From contig OZ252006.1 in the NCBI GenBank assembly GCA_965247175.1, positions 2,666,001 through 2,730,000 on the forward strand: a stretch of 64,000 nucleotides of DNA. Direction: 5' to 3'. The notes below the pieces were generated by a model. It made no database searches. It saw only the letters and a program-made list of their open reading frames with translations, and was not told the origin of the DNA. Of this stretch, positions 17,451-26,223 are shown piece after piece (the stretch's first letter is position 1; every line of letters begins with the position of its first letter). A program made the position numbers and the translations under genes. Source of the stretch: JANQMX01 sp965247175 (GTDB lineage Bacteria; Pseudomonadota; Alphaproteobacteria; Kiloniellales; DSM-21159).

Positions 17451-19093
17451 CAGGGGCCACGACAGACGACAGGCGCGGCGGCCCAAGCGCCGACGTCATC
17501 GTTCTGGGCTCGGGCTTGGCCGGACTGACGACGGCCCTCGCCTTGGCGCCGCTGCGCGTGCTGCTCGTCACCAAGACGCCGTCGCTCTACGGCGGCTCGA
17601 GCCTGCTGGCACAGGGCGGCATCGCCGTCTGCGTGTCCGAGGACGACAGTCCCGCCGAGCATGCCGCGGACACAGTGGTGGCCGGCGCCGGCCTCTGCGA
17701 TGCTGAGATCGCGGCTGGCGTGACCGAAGAAGGCCCGGAGGCCGTCAGCTTCCTGGAGCGGCACGGCGTCGTCTTCGATTGCGACGCAACAGGCCGCCTG
17801 CTGCTCGGCATGGAAGGCGCCCACGGAAGGCATCGCATTCTCCATGCCGGGGGTGATGCGGCGGGCCGGCACTTGATGGCGGCCTTGGCCAAAGCCGTCC
17901 AAGGCGCCGAACACATCTCCGTTCACGACAGCACCATGGCTGTCGATCTCGCGTTGGGTGAGGGCCCTCTGCGTGGGCTCTGGGCTGTGGGGCCGGACGC
18001 CGTCTGCCGCCTCTTTCGGTCGCCAGCCGTGGTGCTGGCGACCGGCGGCAGCGGTGCGCTCTGGCCGGCGACCAGCAACCCGCCCGAGGCCACCGCCGAC
18101 GGCCTGGCCATGGCAGCCCGCCAGGGCGCTCTGCTGGCCGACCTGGAGTTCGCCCAGTTCCACCCCACCACGCTGCTGACCGGGCCGGCCGCCGCCGGGC
18201 GCCTGCCGCTGTTGAGCGAAGCGCTGCGCGGCGCCGGCGCACTGCTGGTCGATGGTGATGGCCATCGCTTCATGCTCGACGAGCATCCCCTGGCCGAGCT
18301 TGCGCCGCGCGACGTCGTGGCCCGCGCCGTCTGGCGCCGCCGCCAGCGCGGCGAGGATATCCGCCTCGACCTGCGCCCTGCCTTGGCTAAGCGCGGCCAG
18401 GACGGTTTTCCGCAAGCGGTCGCGGCCTGCCGCACCGCCGGCTTCGATCCTATGGCCGAGGCCGTGCCGGTGACTCCGGCGCTGCACTACCACATGGGCG
18501 GCGTGCTGACCGACGCGCAGGGCCGCAGCAGCCTCCCCGGCCTTTGGGCCTGCGGTGAGGTCGCGACCACCGGCCTGCACGGCGCCAACCGTCTGGCCAG
18601 CAACTCCCTGTTGGAGGCGGTCGTCTTCGGCCAGCGCGTAGCGCAGGACATTCTCTCCTCCGAGCGCTGCGGGACGACGCCAAGCGAGCTTTCTGCTCCC
18701 GAGCTGCCGCCGCCAGGCTATGGCGAGGTTTGTTTCGCGCTGCAGTCCGAGCTGCGCGCGGTTGTCGGGCAGGCGCTAGGCGTCGAGCGCGCGGCGCCAG
18801 AGCTGGAGGCTGCTGTTGCCGAACTGGATGGGCTTCAGGACCGTCTGCCGGTGTCCTCGCCAGAGCAAGAGAGCTCCGATGCTGCCGAGATCAGAACCTG
18901 GCTGGAGACCCGCAACATGCTGCTCGCCGCGCGCCTCGTGGCGCAAGCAGCCCTGCAGCGTGAAGAAAGCCGGGGTGCCCATTTCCGCCGCGATTTCCCC
19001 ATGACGCGCGAGAGCTGGTCGCGACACATCGCCTTGACCCTCTCGGACCTCACGGCAAGCAACGAAGGGCCGCCGCTTTATGCCGCTGGATGA
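17447..19093 (+). CDS. nadB: L-aspartate oxidase
   Basis: 548 residues from the GTG overlapping the nadA stop; the open frame extends further upstream inside nadA but that part is a shadow. The FAD-binding N-terminus is VIVLGSGLAGLTTALAL. Succinate-dehydrogenase-family signatures follow: SSLLAQGGIA, the active-site segment FAQFHPTTL, and the C-terminal GLHGANRLASNSLLEAVVFG. It oxidises L-aspartate to iminoaspartate for NadA. Its end overlaps nadC by 14 bases, so the three genes form a tight operon. Confidence 0.96.
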   Translation: MTGATTDDRRGGPSADVIVLGSGLAGLTTALALAPLRVLLVTKTPSLYGGSSLLAQGGIAVCVSEDDSPAEHAADTVVAGAGLCDAEIAAGVTEEGPEAVSFLERHGVVFDCDATGRLLLGMEGAHGRHRILHAGGDAAGRHLMAALAKAVQGAEHISVHDSTMAVDLALGEGPLRGLWAVGPDAVCRLFRSPAVVLATGGSGALWPATSNPPEATADGLAMAARQGALLADLEFAQFHPTTLLTGPAAAGRLPLLSEALRGAGALLVDGDGHRFMLDEHPLAELAPRDVVARAVWRRRQRGEDIRLDLRPALAKRGQDGFPQAVAACRTAGFDPMAEAVPVTPALHYHMGGVLTDAQGRSSLPGLWACGEVATTGLHGANRLASNSLLEAVVFGQRVAQDILSSERCGTTPSELSAPELPPPGYGEVCFALQSELRAVVGQALGVERAAPELEAAVAELDGLQDRLPVSSPEQESSDAAEIRTWLETRNMLLAARLVAQAALQREESRGAHFRRDFPMTRESWSRHIALTLSDLTASNEGPPLYAAG

Positions 19094-19985
19094 CATGACC
19101 AAACAGAGTGACGCGAAAAGCGAGACGCAGCAGACGCCACCCTTCCCGCCCTGGATTCTGGTTCAGCCCATTCTGGAGATGGCGCTGCGTGAGGATCTCG
19201 GCGGACGCGGCGATGTCACCAGCGACAGCGTCGTAGCCCCCGGCACCAAGGCGCGCGCTGTCTTGCGCGCCCGGCGCGAAGGCTGCATCGCCGGCCTACC
19301 GGCGGCCCTGGCGGCATTCCGCATGCTGGACGAAAGCGCGACGCTCGACGCCAAGGTTGCCGACGGACAAAAAGTGACGGCTGGCGAGGTCTTGGCAGGC
19401 ATCGACGGGCAAGCGCGCGCCATCCTGACGGCCGAGCGCACGGCCCTCAATCTTCTTTGCCATCTGTCAGGCATTGCCAGCGCCACCGCGGATGCCGTTG
19501 CCGCGACGGCCGGAACCGCCGCCAAGATCGTCTGCACCCGTAAGACGACGCCGGGCCTTCGGGTGCTGGAGAAGTATGCGGTTGCCGCCGGCGGCGGTAG
19601 CAATCACCGCTTCGGCCTCAATGACGCAGTGCTGATCAAGGACAACCACATCGTTGCGGCCGGCAGCCTCGCGAAGGCAGTCGCGCGCGCCAAGCACCAC
19701 GCCGGTCACATGATCAAGATCGAGGTGGAGGTCGACACCCTGGAGCAGCTTGAGGAGCTGCTACCCCTCGGCGCGGATGCCGTGCTGCTCGACAACATGC
19801 CGCCCGAGGTGCTGCGTCAGGCCGTCGAGCGGGTCGCGGGACGCATGATCACCGAGGCCTCAGGCGGCATCACGCCGGAGCGCATTGCCGCGGTCGCCGC
19901 CAGCGGCGTCGATCTGATCTCACTCGGCTGGCTGACCCACAGCGCGCCCATCCTCGACATCGGGCTCGACTTCGAAACCCTCTAG
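19080..19985 (+). CDS. nadC: Nicotinate-nucleotide diphosphorylase (carboxylating)
   Basis: 301 residues. Recognisable QPRTase elements: REDLGGRGDVTSD, the active-site ERTALNLLCHLSGIA, CTRKTTPGLRVLEKYAVAAGGG, the NDAVLIKDNH catalytic lysine segment, and the barrel end VDLISLGWLTHSAP. It turns quinolinate and PRPP into nicotinate mononucleotide. I keep the ATG at 19080, which overlaps nadB; an alternative ATG lies at 19095, but its upstream sequence is worse. Confidence 0.96.
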   Translation: MPLDDMTKQSDAKSETQQTPPFPPWILVQPILEMALREDLGGRGDVTSDSVVAPGTKARAVLRARREGCIAGLPAALAAFRMLDESATLDAKVADGQKVTAGEVLAGIDGQARAILTAERTALNLLCHLSGIASATADAVAATAGTAAKIVCTRKTTPGLRVLEKYAVAAGGGSNHRFGLNDAVLIKDNHIVAAGSLAKAVARAKHHAGHMIKIEVEVDTLEQLEELLPLGADAVLLDNMPPEVLRQAVERVAGRMITEASGGITPERIAAVAASGVDLISLGWLTHSAPILDIGLDFETL

Positions 19986-19989
19986 AGCC

Positions 19990-20628
19990 TCAGACCTTCG
20001 GTGTTTCGAAGGTGTGGTCCCGCTCCCACTCCAGGTGGTGGGCGACGAAGTTCAGCCTGTCCTGGCCATAGAACATCTCATCGTCGACGATGTAGGTCGG
20101 CGCGCCGATCACCCCGCGCTCGATGGCCTCGCGGTTGTTCTCCTGAATCAGCGCCTTGGCCGCCGGCTCCACGGCGGCGGCGGTCAGCGCGGCCCCATCC
20201 AGGCCATGCTCGTCGCAGATGGCCGCGACAACCTCCTGCTTGCCGATATCCCGGTCGAAGCGCCAGAGCGCCTCGACGATGGCAAAGGCGAGGCTGTCGA
20301 GATCGTTCTGCGAGAGATCGGCCAGGATGGCGGCGGCCATGGTGCCGGCCGGATAGTCCATGGGGCCGTAGTGATGCGAGGGGTCCGCCAGGATGGGAAT
20401 GCCGCGATGGGCACCCCAGCGCAGCATGTCTTGCGTCGCCTGCTCCAGGCGGGCCGGGTGGCGGTCCTGAAAGGGAACGCCGCCGGTGGCCGGCACCACG
20501 GTGCCGAGCAGGATGGGCTTGTGCACCAGGCGCCGCCCGAACTTGCGGGACAGCTGCACGATCTCCTGGTGGCCGAGATAGGTGAAGGAAGAACGGACGG
20601 AGTAGAAATATTCGATCTCAGCGGTCAT
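19990..20628 (-). CDS. 2-hydroxychromene-2-carboxylate isomerase-like DsbA-family protein
   Basis: 212 residues from the ATG at 20628; a longer frame starting 27 codons earlier runs into the divergent cytochrome gene and is rejected. The thioredoxin-fold/DsbA-helical layout is clear: an N-terminal IEYFYSVRSSFTYLG, in which the redox CxxC is replaced by serines as in HCCA isomerase and kappa-class GST, a central helical insertion, and the cis-proline region VIGAPTYIVDDEMFYGQDRL. Such enzymes bind glutathione and isomerise ring-cleavage intermediates. No aromatic-degradation genes lie nearby, so the substrate is open. Confidence 0.8.
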   Translation of the reverse strand: MTAEIEYFYSVRSSFTYLGHQEIVQLSRKFGRRLVHKPILLGTVVPATGGVPFQDRHPARLEQATQDMLRWGAHRGIPILADPSHHYGPMDYPAGTMAAAILADLSQNDLDSLAFAIVEALWRFDRDIGKQEVVAAICDEHGLDGAALTAAAVEPAAKALIQENNREAIERGVIGAPTYIVDDEMFYGQDRLNFVAHHLEWERDHTFETPKV

Positions 20629-20668
20629 GGTGTCATCTCGTAATCGCACTTGGGGGCAAGAGAGGGTG

Positions 20669-21328
20669 ATGGAGAAGAAGTCCAGCGTCCAGGTCTGGGA
20701 CATCCCCACGCGGCTGTTTCATTGGCTGCTGGTCCTGCTCATCGCCTTCTCGTGGTATACCGGCACGGAAGGCATGATGGAATGGCACATGCGCTCGGGC
20801 TACGCCATCCTGACGCTGGTCGCCTTCCGTCTGCTCTGGGGTCTCTTCGGCTCGCAGACGGCCCGCTTCGCGCAGTTCGTCAAAGGGCCAAAGGCCGTCA
20901 TCGCCTACGCCCGGGCGCTGCTCGCCGGCCACCCGCCGCACCCGCTGGGGCACAACCCGCTCGGCACGCTGATGATCCTCGCGCTGCTGCTGCTCGTCGC
21001 CGTGCAAGCGAGCACGGGCCTTTTCGCCAACGACGACATCTTCACCGACGGGCCCCTGACCCATCTCGTCAGCAAAGAAACCTCCGACGAGCTGACGGTC
21101 ATCCACAAGACCGTCTTCGACCTGTTGCTCGCCTTTGCGGCCGTTCACGTGGCGGCCAACCTCATCTACCGCTTCCTGCTCAAGCAGGACCTCATCACGC
21201 CCATGATCACCGGCCGCACGGCATCAGAGCCGGGCCAGGCAGCGCCGCGCCTGCGCAGCCCGGTGCTCGCGCTTGCTCTGCTGTGCGTCGCGGCCGGGGC
21301 CGTCTACCTGGTGGTCACCCGGCTCTAG
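20669..21328 (+). CDS. Cytochrome b561 domain protein
   Basis: 219 residues from the ATG at 20669, preceded by AGAGAGGG. Four transmembrane helices carry the haem-ligand histidines expected of the bacterial di-haem b561 family: WDIPTRLFHWLLV in helix 1, MEWHMRSGYAI in helix 2, and VIHKTVFDLLLAFAAVHVAANLIYRF near the end. The PxRxFHW motif is diagnostic. It shuttles electrons between quinol and a periplasmic c-type cytochrome. The converging next gene encodes a cytochrome c', a likely redox partner. Confidence 0.88.
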   Translation: MEKKSSVQVWDIPTRLFHWLLVLLIAFSWYTGTEGMMEWHMRSGYAILTLVAFRLLWGLFGSQTARFAQFVKGPKAVIAYARALLAGHPPHPLGHNPLGTLMILALLLLVAVQASTGLFANDDIFTDGPLTHLVSKETSDELTVIHKTVFDLLLAFAAVHVAANLIYRFLLKQDLITPMITGRTASEPGQAAPRLRSPVLALALLCVAAGAVYLVVTRL

Positions 21329-21341
21329 ACGTCAGGGCAGA

Positions 21342-21806
21342 CTACTTGCTGCGGAAGTCGTCGTGGCAATCCTTGCAGGCCTTGCCGACGGCACCGATCT
21401 GGCCGCGCAGCCCACTCATGTCGCCGGCCTCGGCCATGCTCGCGAGCTTGTTCGCCTCTTGCGTGAAGGTCTCCATGCCTTCCTCGAAACCGTCCCAGTC
21501 GCTCCAGACCTTGGCGATCGCGGTGGTCTTCTCCCGGCCCTGACCGTCGGTGTTCTGGCGGAAGGCGGCCAACGACAGCTCGGAGGTCTCCGCAAGCATC
21601 TGAGCATGGGCGGCCAAAGCCTCCTCGTGCTCCACCTCACCCTTGGCGATCATGACCAACGCGGACATGTTCGCCCCGACCGCCGACATGACGGCCTTGC
21701 GGTACTTGATGGCGTTGTCCGGGGCCGTCTCGGCCACGGCCAGTCCGACAAGCGAGGTTGCGGCCACTACGCCGGCCAAGGCAAATGCGGTGATCCTACG
21801 GGACAT
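21342..21806 (-). CDS. Cytochrome c' / c556 family protein
   Basis: 154 residues with a Sec signal peptide (RRITAFALAGVVAATSLVGLAVAETA). The mature part is a four-helix bundle ending in the single haem-binding motif CKDCH close to the C-terminus, which is typical of cytochromes c' and c556. It is a periplasmic haem protein, possibly binding NO or passing electrons. It converges on the b561-type gene, with 13 bases between them; such pairs are frequently seen together. Confidence 0.9.
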   Translation of the reverse strand: MSRRITAFALAGVVAATSLVGLAVAETAPDNAIKYRKAVMSAVGANMSALVMIAKGEVEHEEALAAHAQMLAETSELSLAAFRQNTDGQGREKTTAIAKVWSDWDGFEEGMETFTQEANKLASMAEAGDMSGLRGQIGAVGKACKDCHDDFRSK

Positions 21807-21910
21807 ATCGTCTTCCTTCTTCCTCTGGTCAGTTCTGTTTTTTCTAGCCTAGCGGCGGTCGACCCAGGCCGCAGGTTTTACTTTGGTGAAAGATGCGGTG
21901 CACCGGAACA

Positions 21911-22297
21911 CTAGCGCGGTAGGAGCTGGCCCAGCCAAAGGTCGCCTCCGCCGAGCGGCTCCCAACTGATGGTCTCCCCGTCTTGCTTCATTCGGTAGCA
22001 ATCCCAGCTCGCGCTCGGTGGCCAGAGAGAGCAATAGAGCCCCCCTCCCGCATCGCTACGCGCTGCCCAGCGGCCTGGCGACTCTCGGCCTGATTGGCTG
22101 AAGATCGTGGCGCCTCCGGCAGAGAAGCTCTGCCGCCATTCGACGCCATCCTGATTACCGCGAACGACGCGGTCCGAGAGCAGGGTCGCGATATCTTCGG
22201 CCGAGAGGTAGTCGTCCGCCGCAAGCGCGCCTGAGGCAATCACCGAAAGGCACAGCACTGCCGGAAGGAAAACGCGCCGCAGGGCCAAACCCGCCAT
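21911..22297 (-). CDS. Small exported protein of unknown function
   Basis: 128 residues from the ATG at 22297 with AGAGGGGGC upstream. The open frame continues upstream antisense to the antiporter, but that part has no plausible start. A signal peptide is evident (ALRRVFLPAVLCLSVIASGALA). The mature part (DDYLSAEDIATLLSDRVVRG, QSFSAGGATIFSQSG, GLYCSLWPPSASWDCYRM) shows two cysteines that could pair and resembles small periplasmic proteins with a repeated beta-sheet, but I cannot name the family. Confidence 0.7.
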   Translation of the reverse strand: MAGLALRRVFLPAVLCLSVIASGALAADDYLSAEDIATLLSDRVVRGNQDGVEWRQSFSAGGATIFSQSGRESPGRWAARSDAGGGLYCSLWPPSASWDCYRMKQDGETISWEPLGGGDLWLGQLLPR

Positions 22298-22429
22298 GGT
22301 CCGCAAGCCCCCTCTTTGGATCCATCGAGAAGACGCTAGCACGCGGCATCGCAAGCCCCAAATCTCGTTTGCTTGAACCGATCGCGGAGAGAAAGGCATA
22401 AGCGTCACGTAGAATGGGAGTCCGCATTC

Positions 22430-23665
22430 ATGACGCCTTTGCAGATCGCCAGCTTGCTGGTCTGCCTCGCCGCCTTTCTCGGCGTGGTCAATCATTTCCT
22501 TCTGCGCTTGCCTTCGGCCATCGGACTGGTGGTCACCGGCCTGGTGGCCGCGCTCGCGATCATCGGTCTCGATGAGCTCTTTCCCGCCCTGACGATCGAA
22601 GAGACGGTCAGGCGGCTGGTGCTGGAGATCGACTTCTCCGATGCCCTGCTGGAAGGCATGTTGGGTTTCCTGCTCTTCGCAGGCGCGCTGCACGTCGACC
22701 TGGAGACCTTGCGGCAGCAGAAATGGGTCGTCGCGGTGACCGCCTCGGTCGGCGTGCTGATTTCCACGGCGCTCGTCGCCGCCGGCTTCGGCTGGCTGGC
22801 CGGCGCGCCGCTGCTCATTGCCCTGGTGTTCGGTGCCCTGATCTCTCCCACCGACCCGGTCGCCGTGCTCGGCATCCTCAAGTCGGCCCAGGTGCCCAAA
22901 TCCCTGGAGGTGAAGATCGCCGGCGAGAGCCTGTTCAACGACGGCGTCGCATATGTGCTCTTCCTCATCCTGGTGGCCATCGCCTTCGGGCAGAGTCATG
23001 GCGAGGCGCCGATCGGCGCCCTCCAGGTCATCGAGCTCTTCGTGCTGGAGGTCGGCGGCGGGGCCCTTTTGGGCGGTGCGGCGGGTTGGCTGGTCTTTCA
23101 GGCCATGCGGCGCATCGACGACTACGCGCTCGAAGTACTGCTCACCCTCGCCCTGGTCATGGGGCTCTACGCCCTGGCCAGCGCCTTGCATATGAGCGGG
23201 CCGATCGCCGTGGTGATCGCCGGTCTGTTCATCGGCAACACCGGCGTGCGCTTCGGGATGAGCGAGACGACCCGGCAGCACGTTGACGCCTTCTGGCGGC
23301 TAGTCGACGAGATCTTGAATGCGGTGCTTTTTCTGCTGATCGGCCTCGAGGTCTTCGCCCTGGCCCTGCGGATGGACTGGCTGCTGCTTGGCCTGATCAT
23401 GATCCCCTTGGTGATTGCCGCGCGCTTCGTCGCGGTGCTCTTCACCGTCAGCCTGCTTCGCTTTCGGCGTGAGTTCACCGAGGGCGCGGTGCCGATCATG
23501 ACCTGGGGTGGTCTGCGTGGCGGCATTTCCGTCGCTCTGGCGCTCTCCTTGCCCGACAGCGAGTGGAAGCCGCTCATCCTGACCGTGACCTACGTGGTGG
23601 TGATCTTCTCGATTGTCGTGCAGGGCCTGACCATTCGATCCGTCGTGCGCCACTTCCTTGGCTGA
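22430..23665 (+). CDS. Na+/H+ antiporter, CPA1 family
   Basis: 411 residues from the ATG at 22430 with GGGAG nearby. The conserved ion-binding segments of the NhaP/CPA1 type are present: GALISPTDPVAVLGILK, IAGESLFNDGVAYVLF (the ND pair), and PIMTWGGLRGGISVALALSL. About 12 transmembrane helices. It exchanges Na+ or K+ for protons at the inner membrane and sets cytoplasmic pH. A single gene; the opposite strand at its 3' end is covered by the open frame at 23300-23956. Confidence 0.92.
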   Translation: MTPLQIASLLVCLAAFLGVVNHFLLRLPSAIGLVVTGLVAALAIIGLDELFPALTIEETVRRLVLEIDFSDALLEGMLGFLLFAGALHVDLETLRQQKWVVAVTASVGVLISTALVAAGFGWLAGAPLLIALVFGALISPTDPVAVLGILKSAQVPKSLEVKIAGESLFNDGVAYVLFLILVAIAFGQSHGEAPIGALQVIELFVLEVGGGALLGGAAGWLVFQAMRRIDDYALEVLLTLALVMGLYALASALHMSGPIAVVIAGLFIGNTGVRFGMSETTRQHVDAFWRLVDEILNAVLFLLIGLEVFALALRMDWLLLGLIMIPLVIAARFVAVLFTVSLLRFRREFTEGAVPIMTWGGLRGGISVALALSLPDSEWKPLILTVTYVVVIFSIVVQGLTIRSVVRHFLG

Positions 23666-23956
23666 CGGCCGCCACGGCCGGCACTTGCTGAACCGGCGAC
23701 GGACGGTCGCCGTCCGCGACAAGGCCGCGCGCAGACGCCGGGGCAAACGAGGCTCGACGCGCAGGAGGTTGCCGTCCAGCCAGTCCGAGCGCCGGCGCCG
23801 GTGCCGCAGCCAGGCGCGTGCCCGGTTGCTGGTGGTCAGCAGCAGCGCGAAGCCGACGGCAAGCAGAGGGATGCCAAGCGGGATGGGAAGCGGCAAGGTG
23901 ATCGCGCCCGCGCCGATACAGATCAGCGATATCAGCCTTAGGATAAGCGTGCGCAC
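23300..23956 (-). CDS. Small PGPGW-like membrane protein, C-terminal part doubtful
   Basis: Starts at a GTG (23956). The first 60 residues look real: two adjacent hydrophobic segments (LILRLISLICIGAGAITLPL and GIPLLAVGFALLLTTSN) around LPIPLG, then a basic tail RARAWLRHRRRR, as in the short PGPGW-type membrane proteins of about 80-100 residues. Beyond about residue 90 the frame runs antisense through the last 365 bases of the antiporter and becomes a shadow-like composition. Either the stop has been lost or there is a frameshift near 23690. The true protein is probably short. Confidence 0.45.
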   Translation of the reverse strand: MRTLILRLISLICIGAGAITLPLPIPLGIPLLAVGFALLLTTSNRARAWLRHRRRRSDWLDGNLLRVEPRLPRRLRAALSRTATVRRRFSKCRPWRPSAKEVAHDGSNGQALHDNREDHHHVGHGQDERLPLAVGQGERQSDGNAATQTTPGHDRHRALGELTPKAKQADGEEHRDEARGNHQGDHDQAKQQPVHPQGQGEDLEADQQKKHRIQDLVD

Positions 23957-24103
23957 GGCGAACTCTTGCTTAGTGCCCAGGCCGCAACGCGACGGCCCGT
24001 CCGCTCCAAGTTAGGAAGAAAATACGGCTATCCAATGGAGAGGGCCCAATGGAGAGAGCGGCACGCCGGCCCGACGGCCGCTTCGTCGCTCTGACCAAGG
24101 AGC

Positions 24104-24514
24104 CTAGAAGGACCGTAGCGCGAAGAGTGCCCCGACGCCAACCGCGAGGAGAAGGACGGCCGTAACCACGAGGCGCGGCATACTGTCCTTGTCGCTAGCC
24201 CGCCTGGCTTTGGGCTGCGGGACGTTTACAGGGGTCTCCTCGTCGTTCGCCGCCTGACCCTTTGCGCTTTTCAGCTTCTTGACCTTTGAGGAGGAGTCCC
24301 CCTCCTCGAGCGTGCCGGACTGGTAGATCGTGCGCGAGTGGACCAGCTCGCACTCGCCGTCCATGCGCTCCTGAACCACGCGCAGGCGCTTGATCCCGCG
24401 CCGCTCAAGGCGATCGGCCTCCGCCAGAGCCGTATGGCGATCGTCGAAGATCGACCGGATCTCCCAGCGGCCGCTTTTAAAGCACTGAACCTCGAATGCA
24501 GTTTGGGCAGTCAT
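24104..24514 (-). CDS. Hypothetical tail-anchored protein
   Basis: 136 residues. The N-terminal half (FEVQCFKSGRWEIRSIFDDR, TALAEADRLERRGIKRLRVVQE) is a small alpha/beta domain; a charged linker follows, and the last 25 residues form one transmembrane helix (RLVVTAVLLLAVGVGALFAL). The domain therefore probably faces the cytoplasm. The layout recurs in alphaproteobacterial hypothetical proteins; function is unknown. The 289 bases between this gene and znuC show no gene. Confidence 0.65.
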   Translation of the reverse strand: MTAQTAFEVQCFKSGRWEIRSIFDDRHTALAEADRLERRGIKRLRVVQERMDGECELVHSRTIYQSGTLEEGDSSSKVKKLKSAKGQAANDEETPVNVPQPKARRASDKDSMPRLVVTAVLLLAVGVGALFALRSF

Positions 24515-24803
24515 ACACCGCGTCTCCGCAAGAGGCGCGCCTCGCCCCGGCCGCCAGACAAGACCGGCCGCACCAGAAACTCAGCCACCATCTACCGCCG
24601 ATGTGCCCCCGTTCGGATAGCCCGACGGGGAAACACACAAGCGAGCACCTGGGACGAAGTGTTATGAATACGGGTAATTTTTCCGTAAATAGCCGCAGAA
24701 GAAATCCGTCGAACCAGATGTCGCGCTCTCGGAGTCCGTCTCTAGCGCGCCTGTCCGAGTGCCGCCGAGAACCGCCGAACAGACGGCATGGCGCGCCGCG
24801 CTG

Positions 24804-25619
24804 CTAATCCTGAGCGGCTTTCTTGACGTCGTCCTTAACGTCTTCTTCATCGCGGCCCAGCGGCACCACCTGGCCCGACAGAGCATGCTTATGGTCGTGG
24901 TCGTGAATGTAGATCGCCAGCTCTTCGGCGCCGCGCGGCCCAAACAAGGCAAGGTATTCTGGATGGCGGCTCACAGCCTCCGGCCCGCCGCTGCAGCAGA
25001 TGTGACGATTGAGGCAAAGCACCCGGTCGGTGGTGGCCATCACCACGTGGAGATCATGTGAGACCATCAGGACGCCGCAGCCGCGCTGTTCCCGCACCTG
25101 CCTGATCAGTTCGGAGAGCGCGATTTGTCCGGCAAAGTCGACGCTCTGCAGAGGCTCGTCGAGCACCAAGAGATCGGGGTCGCGCAGCAGCGCACGCGCC
25201 AAGAGCACCCGTTGCAGCTCCCCGCCGGACAGAGCCTGCAACGGCCGGTTCTTGGCGTAGGCCACCTTGACCTCGGCGAGAACCTTCTCAATCCGCGCCT
25301 CCGGATGCGGCCGCGGCAGGCAGAGCAGGCTGTGCACGGTCAGCGGCAGGGTCGGATCCACCGAAAGACGTTGCGGCAGATAGCCCACCGAGATGCCCGC
25401 TTTGCGCGAGACGCTGCCGCGCTCGGGCTTCAGGAGGCCCAGCATGATGCGGATCAGCGTGCTCTTGCCGGCACCGTTGGGTCCGATGAGGGTGATGATC
25501 TCTCCCGGAAAGACATCGAGATCCACCTGCTCCAGCGTCTTGTGTCCGGCGAAGCTGATCTCGATGCCGCGCGCCCGTATGAGCGGCTCTGCAGCGAGGG
25601 TGGCAACGGCGTCCGTCAC
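24804..25619 (-). CDS. znuC: Zinc ABC transporter ATP-binding protein
   Basis: 271 residues from a GTG at 25619, eight bases after the zur stop. Walker A is GPNGAGKST, the Q-loop follows VGYLPQRLSV, the signature is LSGGELQRVLLARAL, Walker B is LLVLDEP and the switch is VSHDLHVVM. HICCSGGPEAV and the histidine-rich C-terminus IYIHDHDHKHALSG are typical of ZnuC. It energises zinc uptake with ZnuA and a permease. It forms an operon with zur; a znuB permease would be expected next but is absent. Confidence 0.93.
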   Translation of the reverse strand: MTDAVATLAAEPLIRARGIEISFAGHKTLEQVDLDVFPGEIITLIGPNGAGKSTLIRIMLGLLKPERGSVSRKAGISVGYLPQRLSVDPTLPLTVHSLLCLPRPHPEARIEKVLAEVKVAYAKNRPLQALSGGELQRVLLARALLRDPDLLVLDEPLQSVDFAGQIALSELIRQVREQRGCGVLMVSHDLHVVMATTDRVLCLNRHICCSGGPEAVSRHPEYLALFGPRGAEELAIYIHDHDHKHALSGQVVPLGRDEEDVKDDVKKAAQD

Positions 25620-25626
25620 GGCGCGC

Positions 25627-26133
25627 TCAGGCCTCAGCGCCGCGGCAGGTCGGGCAAAGGCCACGCACCTCGACCACCCGGCCGTCTGCAGCAAAGCCGA
25701 GTTCCGCCGCCACCTTGTCGATCGCGTGATCGATGCGCGCGTCATTCATTTCCGCCGCCGTCCCGCAGCTGCGGCAAATCAGAAACTGACCGACATGCTC
25801 CTCCTGCGGCGAGGCGCAGCCGACGAAGGCATTGAGGCTCTCGATGCGATGCACCAAGCCCTGTTCGATCAAAAAGTCGAGCGCTCGATAGACCGTCGGC
25901 GGCGCGGCGCTGGCATGCTCCTTATCGAGCCGGCGGAGCAGATCGTAGGCGCCGATTGGTGCGTGGCCCGACTCCCAGATCAGCTCCAGCACGTGCCGGC
26001 GCAGCTTGGTCAAGCGCGCTCCGCGGGCCGCGCAAATGGCCTCGGCACGCTGCAAGGCGTCGGCGACGCAGCTCATGTGATCGTGGCCATCGCCCGACAA
26101 GGACTTCATTGCAGTTTCACGAAACTTGCTCAT
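25627..26133 (-). CDS. zur: Zinc uptake regulator, Fur family
   Basis: 168 residues; GAGG precedes the ATG. Winged helix (LTKLRRHVLELIWESGHAPIGAYDLLRRL, then PPTVYRALDFLIEQGLVHRIE) followed by the dimerisation domain. The structural zinc site is intact: C120/C123 in FLICRSCG and C160/C163 in GLCPTCRG. An HEEH-type segment (PQEEHVGQF) contributes to the sensing site. It represses zinc uptake genes when zinc is sufficient; the box at 26180-26194, between zur and znuA, is the obvious target, so zur is likely autoregulated. Confidence 0.92.
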   Translation of the reverse strand: MSKFRETAMKSLSGDGHDHMSCVADALQRAEAICAARGARLTKLRRHVLELIWESGHAPIGAYDLLRRLDKEHASAAPPTVYRALDFLIEQGLVHRIESLNAFVGCASPQEEHVGQFLICRSCGTAAEMNDARIDHAIDKVAAELGFAADGRVVEVRGLCPTCRGAEA

Positions 26134-26179
26134 GGACCTCGATCGGCGATTGACAGCGGCGTCCGCTCAGGCTTTCTAT

Positions 26180-26194
26180 TGTTATAGTATAACA
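26180..26194. promoter_or_regulatory. Zur box, perfect 15-bp palindrome
   Basis: TGTTATAGTATAACA: seven-base arms around one base, matching the alphaproteobacterial Zur operator pattern (GTTATA/TATAAC). It is centred between the divergent zur-znuC and znuA transcripts, 46 bases from the zur ATG and 30 from the chosen znuA ATG. Confidence 0.9.
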
Positions 26195-26223
26195 TCATGA
26201 ATCGTAAATCGGGGGAAAGTTTG

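Noticed and set aside
17147..18580. 477-residue minus-strand frame
   Set aside because: Antisense shadow of nadB, which has full family motifs.
21911..23281. 456-residue minus-strand frame
   Set aside because: Only its last 128 codons (from 22297) look like a gene; the rest is antisense to the antiporter.
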